A stretch of DNA of 64,000 nucleotides from assembly GCA_032719365.1 (NCBI GenBank), contig CM064873.1, positions 38,231,742 to 38,295,741 of the forward strand, given 5' to 3'. Origin of the DNA: Prinsepia uniflora. Its lineage: Eukaryota; Streptophyta; Magnoliopsida; Rosales; Rosaceae. This document shows, piece after piece, positions 57,767 to 64,000 of this stretch. A program made the translations under genes and the position numbers. Under the pieces are notes generated by a model. It did not search any database and was not told where the DNA came from. It saw only the letters and a list, made by a program, of their open reading frames with translations. Position 1 is the stretch's first letter, and each line of letters opens with the position of its first letter.

Positions 57767-60700
57767 TAACAGGACCGTCCCTGAAGGAACACTGAGAAGC
57801 GTGCCTGGTCCTGCTCCCGTCTCGCAAGTTGACTAAAGTTCCCAAATTACCCTTAGTACTTGCCAAACAAGGGATAACCATACATGTGCCCACTCATGCC
57901 TCCACCTCCCAAATCAGGCTCGACTAACGCGCCACGACCTGGAGGGTCATCAAAAACACAAAGGGTGTGAGTGGACGAAAATAAATCAGTTTATAAAACA
58001 TGTTACAGAAAGACATTTCTACTCTCCACGTAAAACCAATGCATGCATTCGGAAATCATTTAATCATCTCATAATCCATTTAATTTCCAATATAAGAAAA
58101 ATCGTTTATGAAAATCAAAATCATTTTCCTTTTCTCAAACTGCGGGTCTTAGCCCGAAACATTAAACACAGGGCCTCAGCCCAAAATCACGAATCAAAAT
58201 CCAAGTACACAACATAACCCAAAATCCATGAAGCCATTTAAACTGGGTCATTGCCCAACACATCCGCAAACATCGGAAATCAACAATAAATCACAAGTCA
58301 ATCAGTTTGCTGGATCTCAATCACCGAGTCTTTAAACTCACATATATCAGGCCTTCCCGGGATATCAACGAGTCTTTAAACTCAAAACAAAATCAATAGG
58401 CGTCGGGGGATATCACAGTAACCGAGTCTTTAAACTCAAAACATAACAATCAAGGGCCCTCCCCCGTCATCAATCAACCGGGTCTTTAAACCCAAAATAT
58501 GATCTAGCCATAGTACCGGGTCCTTAAATCCAAAACCATTTGTAAATCACAACAAATCCAGAATCCATCGTAAACCAATTTCCCAAGTCAAATCTGAGAT
58601 CACACTTAATCGAAATGGAACTCATGTCCAAATTTCACATTCAATCATATCCGTCATCCATTCCTAAATCCAAATTCGCAATAATGATTCTGTAAGCTAG
58701 CATCCGGAACCATCATCTCCAATCCAAATCCAGATTTCCTTTCCAAATCTCATAACCAAATCCGAAATCTCATTTCCGAAATCCAATTTCAAAACCGAAA
58801 GCTCATAAACAAGGGTCCAAGCCCGAAATCACTTTTCCAAAATACATTTCAAATCCTTGAACTCAAATCATATTTCAAATCCCGAAATCAAATCATTAAA
58901 GCCAGATTCAAATTACAACATCCATCATATTCTCGTAAAACGTATAATTCCGTAAATACCTCAAAAAACGTGCAAAATCGTAAATCATACTCACAATCAT
59001 AGTCAAAATATCATCAAAACATGATACGCACAAATCATATAAAATCATTCATTAAACCATCATGAAAACATAAGAGAAACCAAAGTCTCGAAATACGTGC
59101 AATTACGTATTACATATCGAAATACGTATAAATACAAAAATCACAATTACCATAAGCATAAGCATATAAGTCATAATTATAAAGCATAGAAAACGATTAT
59201 GCATGCATTGGAGTTTAGAAAACAAAGCCCACTCACGCACATTTCGCTATTGCATCGATACGCGTGCACCCACGCCGTTTTCGGCCAATCCACTATCACC
59301 GGGTTTCCCGAACCTGTCCAAATCCCATAATAAGGTTAATAACTACTTCATAAAGCTTACACTTAAGCCCCGTAATTTTCCCGAATTTTTTACTATTTTT
59401 ATCCGAGTCCTAAAAGCTTCGGACATGCTGAAACATGTCGAAATGATGTCTGATCGACTCGAAACTAGTGCCAAAATGTTCGTTACATCGAATACATTAA
59501 AAGTCGTGTTGAAACCTCCCTCAAATACTGTGCCACGCGCCCACACGTGCCGCCCAAAGGGGCTGCGCGTGGGCCTCACGCGCCAGGCACAGTGCTCATC
59601 TTCAACCTCCATCGAACTGGGTTCGGTTCGGCTCTGCAGGTCCGGTCCAGCCGTGAACCGGCGTGAGCGGCTTAGTCCAGTTCTAAGTCCTTTTTACTCC
59701 GTTTTTACTCCTAATTAAACCAATAATTCTGCCTTTTCTCGTCTAATCATTTCCCAAACTTAAATTGTGAAAACAGAGCTAGATATTACCTCTCCCACGT
59801 CAACCATCGAACCGGCCAAATTCTGAGTTTTGTTCTGGCCTCCATGGCCTGTCTCCAGCTTCCCTCCAAGCCTGATCGACTCCTGCAAACCTCCAAATCA
59901 TTGTCCAGTGAACCAAAGTAATCGATAACTCTCAATTCGAAGGTCACCTTTTCTGAACTCAACTTAAAGCTTCACGGGAAAGTCACCGTGCCACCGCCGT
60001 TGTTCACACCCATGGCCCGCCTTGACTTCTTCTCATCTCCCTGGTCCATTTTGAAGAACAACTACCAGCTATGAACCACGACCCTTGGCTTCTCACCAAA
60101 GTCCCCTGTCCTCTGTTCTATTTCCATGGGTGGTGACCGCCGTCCACGGTGGCTTGCCACGGTGGCACCACCAGGGTCCTCAACTCAACCTCCTCCTCCT
60201 TTCTTGTCCACACTTCAAAGACAACAGCTGAGGGTTATGCTATGAATCGGGGTGGAATTCAGGGTTTACTCTGTTTTTTTTCCTTTTCTGAAAACATCTT
60301 TCCTCTCAACAGGTTGTAGGGGAGGTTGATCGATCAAGATTGTGGCTGGTCTCTGTTTTTCAGTTCCAACATACCAGCACAGATCAATTCTCTTTTACCT
60401 GGCACGCTCAGCTAATTCCCACCACCACACACTCTCACACACTATGCACTTGCCACCTCTGTCTCTGTTCTCTCACTCATAGCACTCAGTTGATTAAATC
60501 AATTCGAAAGCAACGATGCTCTATTTCCCTAACATCACGCTTGTGCACACACTCACGCCCAAAGCCACTAATGTGTTCCCTCTTAGTGACAATTGTCACT
60601 TAATTAGTTAAAAAAAACTAAGTGAAACATTCCACTACAGCTGATTCAATTTCCAACATATAAATTACCATTTTACCCTTCTTTCACATAATTACCAAAA

Positions 60701-61095
60701 TGCCCCTCCTCGTTCTAGAATCATAACTTATTCATCCGAAGCCTGATTTCAACGTGCCACCTGTCATTGTATTCCGGGCATCGAGACCTTCCTAACGGTC
60801 ATCGATGTTCGTGAAAATCCCATGTCGTATGAAAAGTCAACCAATTGCTCCTTTTTAATGAAATTACCAAAGTACCCTCAAACTTTCAAACGCCATAACT
60901 TTCTCCTCGAATATCGGAATCGGACGTGCCACCTGTCTATGAACTCGTGGCGTCCCGAACTACGTCATAGTCATCGGTCAAAGTCATTTTGACAGCTCGA
61001 ACCAAAAGTCAACTGTTCGCCCAATTCCAGGGGCAAAATCGTCATTTCCTTCAAATTTTCCAAAATTTCCTTTTTCGAAAGTCTGGGTTGTTACA
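57767..61095 (-). repeat. LTR P, 3' LTR of element R (3329 bp)
   Basis: On the minus strand it starts TGTAACAACCC at 61095 and ends GGTCCTGTTA near 57767 (CA changed to TA). A polypurine tract lies just outside the start, so it is the 3' LTR of the element to the right. It holds GTGAGTGGAC 57967-57976, ATGCATGCAT 58039-58048, palindromes 58322-58535, ATGCATGCAT 59199-59208, GCCCACTCAC 59227-59236, and the stem-loop GCGCGTG-GGCCT-CACGCGC at 59565-59583. Confidence 0.85.
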
Positions 61096-61110
61096 ACCTA
61101 CCCCCTTAAA
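61096..61110 (-). other. Polypurine tract of element R
   Basis: The minus strand reads TTTAAGGGGGTAGGT up to the LTR start at 61095, preceded by GAGGACGAAATTC. Confidence 0.85.
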
Positions 61111-64000
61111 GAATTTCGTCCTCGAAATTCCAATCAGTAGGTGCCATAATATTTTTCCCGAGGAAACGTGTCTAAGGTGAACCTGAAACATAATCAACCT
61201 CAACCGGATACAAGTCACCTCCAACTCACAAAAATCATACAACCAGTCTTAGCCTCTTTGTAAATCCCTGCCCCATGGGCAGTCATACCACATACAGGCT
61301 TGGACTATGTAGCCTAGCTCACATTCGAGTCCACACAATCCAGGATACACAAGAATTAGTCATGTCTTTTCGCTCATATGTCATCCACTCGTGACACGAT
61401 ACAATGTCTAAATCCTCACACCTGTGTCATCAGGCCACCAGGCCAATAATCTCATAAGGTTCAATAACTCGGGAACTCATTCCCCTTGCTAAGTTAATCC
61501 CAATAAGCACCCAGTACAATCATTGAGACTATATCGCGAATCACATCCCTTTCGTAACTTCAACTCCATCACACACTAAGTATGATCCTCCAATTGGACT
61601 CCAATATTCCGAATAATCAAAAATCATGTATTACCCCAATCCTATGGAGTTTCACCCATTATAGGATTTCATCTATCCTTAAGTGACCAAACATGAAAAC
61701 TTCCTCCCCAAATAATACATGACCCGACAATGCAGTCGTTAATCTCAATGTATCCCGACCATCGCCTTACAACACATTACGCCTTTCTTTTTATCAATCA
61801 TCACTAATCCTGATGGTCGATACAGTACTCGTACATTCCTTCCCAAAGGTATACGACCTCTGCATACTCAACCCCGTGGGTCGATCTCAACTCATACAAG
61901 GAAAGTCAAACTTCTGAGGGTTCAGCTAGCATCAACACACACCTCACCAAATCCCAAATCTCGTAGTGAGTGATCGAACATAAGTCACTGTTTTCCCCAC
62001 TTGTAACCATTCTATCTTAGTTCTTATTTCCATTGACTAATATGTCTGCTCTCCTGGGATTCCACTAATCCTGATCGTTATCCGTTCGACCAGTCCTAAC
62101 ACTTATTTAACCATATATTCTGCCCTGAGACATTCACTACATCTGTCCAGTATCTCACACACCCATCCGTACATGAGTACACCAACCAATCATCACTCAT
62201 GGTACCATACATCATCTAAATGTTGTCAGACTATCCGACTCCTCATCTCCCAACTACAACTAGTCCATTTGGCTATCCAAGGGTATCACTCTCAACTAAT
62301 CTTAGCCATATCAAATCCGGACATTATCTTTTTCTCTTTAACTCATAGACGACAGTCACCACCATGTTGGCCTCTCTCAACAGGGTCAATAATCACGACC
62401 TTCCCACAAAACCACAAATCATTAACTCGTGATACAGGATACTTATCCCATACCGTTACCTTCTTACATTGTCTATAATCAATATGTAACTCAGACCATC
62501 ATAAACTCAATCTCTCAACCTGGCAAAACCTCAGGAATATGTTGAGAAATCTGTGCATCCTCAGCCCTCACTAGGCATCTCATACACGAAGCACATACAC
62601 AACACATACGACCAACAACCTTTGAATACTTCATACTAACCGTCGATTGGTTGTGAGGATCAAAATCATCCTAGAGGGTAACACCCTCTAGTCTCCCTGA
62701 AACATAACCTTTGGAATCCTAGACTCCACATATCACTCCCAAATCAACATACTCGATGGAGGTCTCATGAGTCATTAACCAGTCCATTCCAAGGATTACA
62801 TCCAAATAATCCAAATCTAAGTCAGTCACTAGTCGAATAACACCAATCATCCTGGGTGGCCTCACATCGATAAGTCTACCCCCCTTACATCTCACCAATG
62901 TTACCATATCTAGTTACCAAGGTTACCACTTAACTATTATCAAGGTGTCACATCGGTAACTCTAGTCAGTTCAACGACTTCCATACCATAACCAATCCCA
63001 AACAACACCATATCCGTCCAATAGCCAATCTCAAGACATGGAAGAGTGGATAGCTCGGGACCTACCCAATACATACATTCTGGTTAAACTTACATCATGA
63101 CCACAAATAATAGGTATCTAGGTCGTCACTCCAGGGCTACTCAGTCTTCCTACGAAGGAATTACAAATCCCCGGGCATGTGGTCCCAACTGACCACACCA
63201 TAACAGTGCCATCTCACTAAATTTATCAATCCATATAACTATTTCCTTATGATGTGACAAGACGACTCATAATCATAACTATTACTGTATCATTACCCTT
63301 ATAACCTCACTTCCCACTGGCCTCTCTCCTAAGGCTAAATCTCTGTCTATCTCGGGTCTCTGCCCGAACCTCAGTCACTAGATGAAATTGACCCATAAGT
63401 CCAATAAATAAAGGTAAACAAGATCAATCTGTAATTTCATACTCATCAGTATCCGACCTTATACTAGTCCTTGGCATCCTAGGTGCCAAATATTCCTCAA
63501 TCAAGAGTCTGCCAGATCAGCAACCATAGGTTTATTCGACTTTTCCAACTCCTCCTGAGCCCTGATACATTACCACGACTCATCTCAAGTCCTAACCGAT
63601 ATCCTGATTCATTTTAGATCTCGTATCCATATCTCGACTCCTCTTGAGCCCAATCTTATACCAATCAACCATGCCATCACTGACATACCCAGTCACCGAG
63701 AAAATTCTGCTGGTCGACCATATCTTATACGACCGATAAGGCCTCCTAGACATGCATTCCACTTAAGGAATTCACTGAGAATAATCTCATCACAAGTGCA
63801 ACTTGCCCAAATGTGCAACCTTTCGAGCCTCTGGGCTCATGTATCCTTGGGACCCATACAATTCTATGTCTAACATACAGTAGTTCACACTGTACTCAGA
63901 TTAACATCTGACGCTCAAACCAGGGTCAATCTCATCTGAGATCTATCACGGGGTCTACACACCCTCGTCGACCCGTCACACTACCAGGACGCGCACGAGG
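61111..64000 (-). pseudogene. Decayed gag-pol of element R (runs off right edge)
   Basis: Most of this stretch has no open frame, and the minus strand is G/T-rich like H and C. Three relics in the right order show that it was once a gypsy gag-pol. A CCHC knuckle (about 63205-63161) is readable as C-Y-x-C-G-Q-L-G-H only if small indels are allowed. A protease segment has D-V-I-L-G-M-D-W-L near 62800 (open frame 62907-62719). An RT piece near 62480-62430 gives D-Y-R-Q-x-x-K-V-T-V and K-Y-P after a frameshift. The distance from the RT relic to the polypurine tract (1.4 kb) is much shorter than in A, so pol has lost sequence. Beyond 63205 I see nothing recognisable. Confidence 0.6.

Overview
This 64 kb window is plant nuclear heterochromatin made almost entirely of transposable elements. 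I see no host protein-coding gene and no tRNA, rRNA or CRISPR locus. Ty3/Gypsy elements of two lineages dominate: a chromovirus-like group with long TGTAACGACCCG...CA LTRs, an initiator-Met tRNA primer site and FIDD-type reverse transcriptase, and Athila elements with a tRNA-Asp primer site. A Cassandra TRIM with 5S rRNA-like LTRs, a hAT-like DNA element and a Mutator-like transposase relic are also present. These families point to a flowering plant, probably a eudicot; I cannot name the species.

Layout. 1-1565 is a minus-strand LTR (B) that cut off the 3' end of chromovirus A (1566-7133, minus; gag-pol in one frame with nine nonsense codons). A sits inside element C (internal remnant 7134-9878, 3' LTR 9879-12894, plus). 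C sits inside the 3' LTR of element H (minus). That LTR resumes at 12895-14541 and 31646-32189, and is also split by a complete Athila element E (14542-31645, 5-bp target duplication TTGTA). Each LTR of E carries a solo LTR: F at 14782-17593 (AAGAT) and G at 27412-30418 (CCTTG). H continues with a 3.5 kb internal region without recognisable coding sequence (32190-35683) and a 5' LTR (35684-42117) split by solo LTR J (38350-41957, ATCGG). H lies in a plus-strand LTR K (42118-47037), itself split by solo LTR L (43434-46251, ATTAG).

47038-55573 is the 3' portion of a second Athila-type element, M. Its 3' LTR is split by solo LTR N (51260-53319, TGTTG). A hAT-like element X (53322-55518, 8-bp duplication GTTACATG) landed on the right edge of N and contains an LTR fragment and the Cassandra TRIM (53630-54342, TCGAA). 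55574-56726 is a broken MULE transposase, followed by LTR fragments (56727-57766). LTR P (57767-61095, minus) is the 3' LTR of a decayed gypsy element R whose internal region (61096-64000) runs off the window.

The elements do not work together as a pathway. The biology is in their order of insertion, their decay, and structures shared by the long LTRs: a 171-173 bp tandem dimer near the LTR start, a GCGCGTG stem-loop with a variable loop, an inverted-repeat frame (GTGAGTGGAC / ATGCATGCAT), and inside the frame an array of short palindromes whose arms co-vary. All coordinates and alignments were made by eye.
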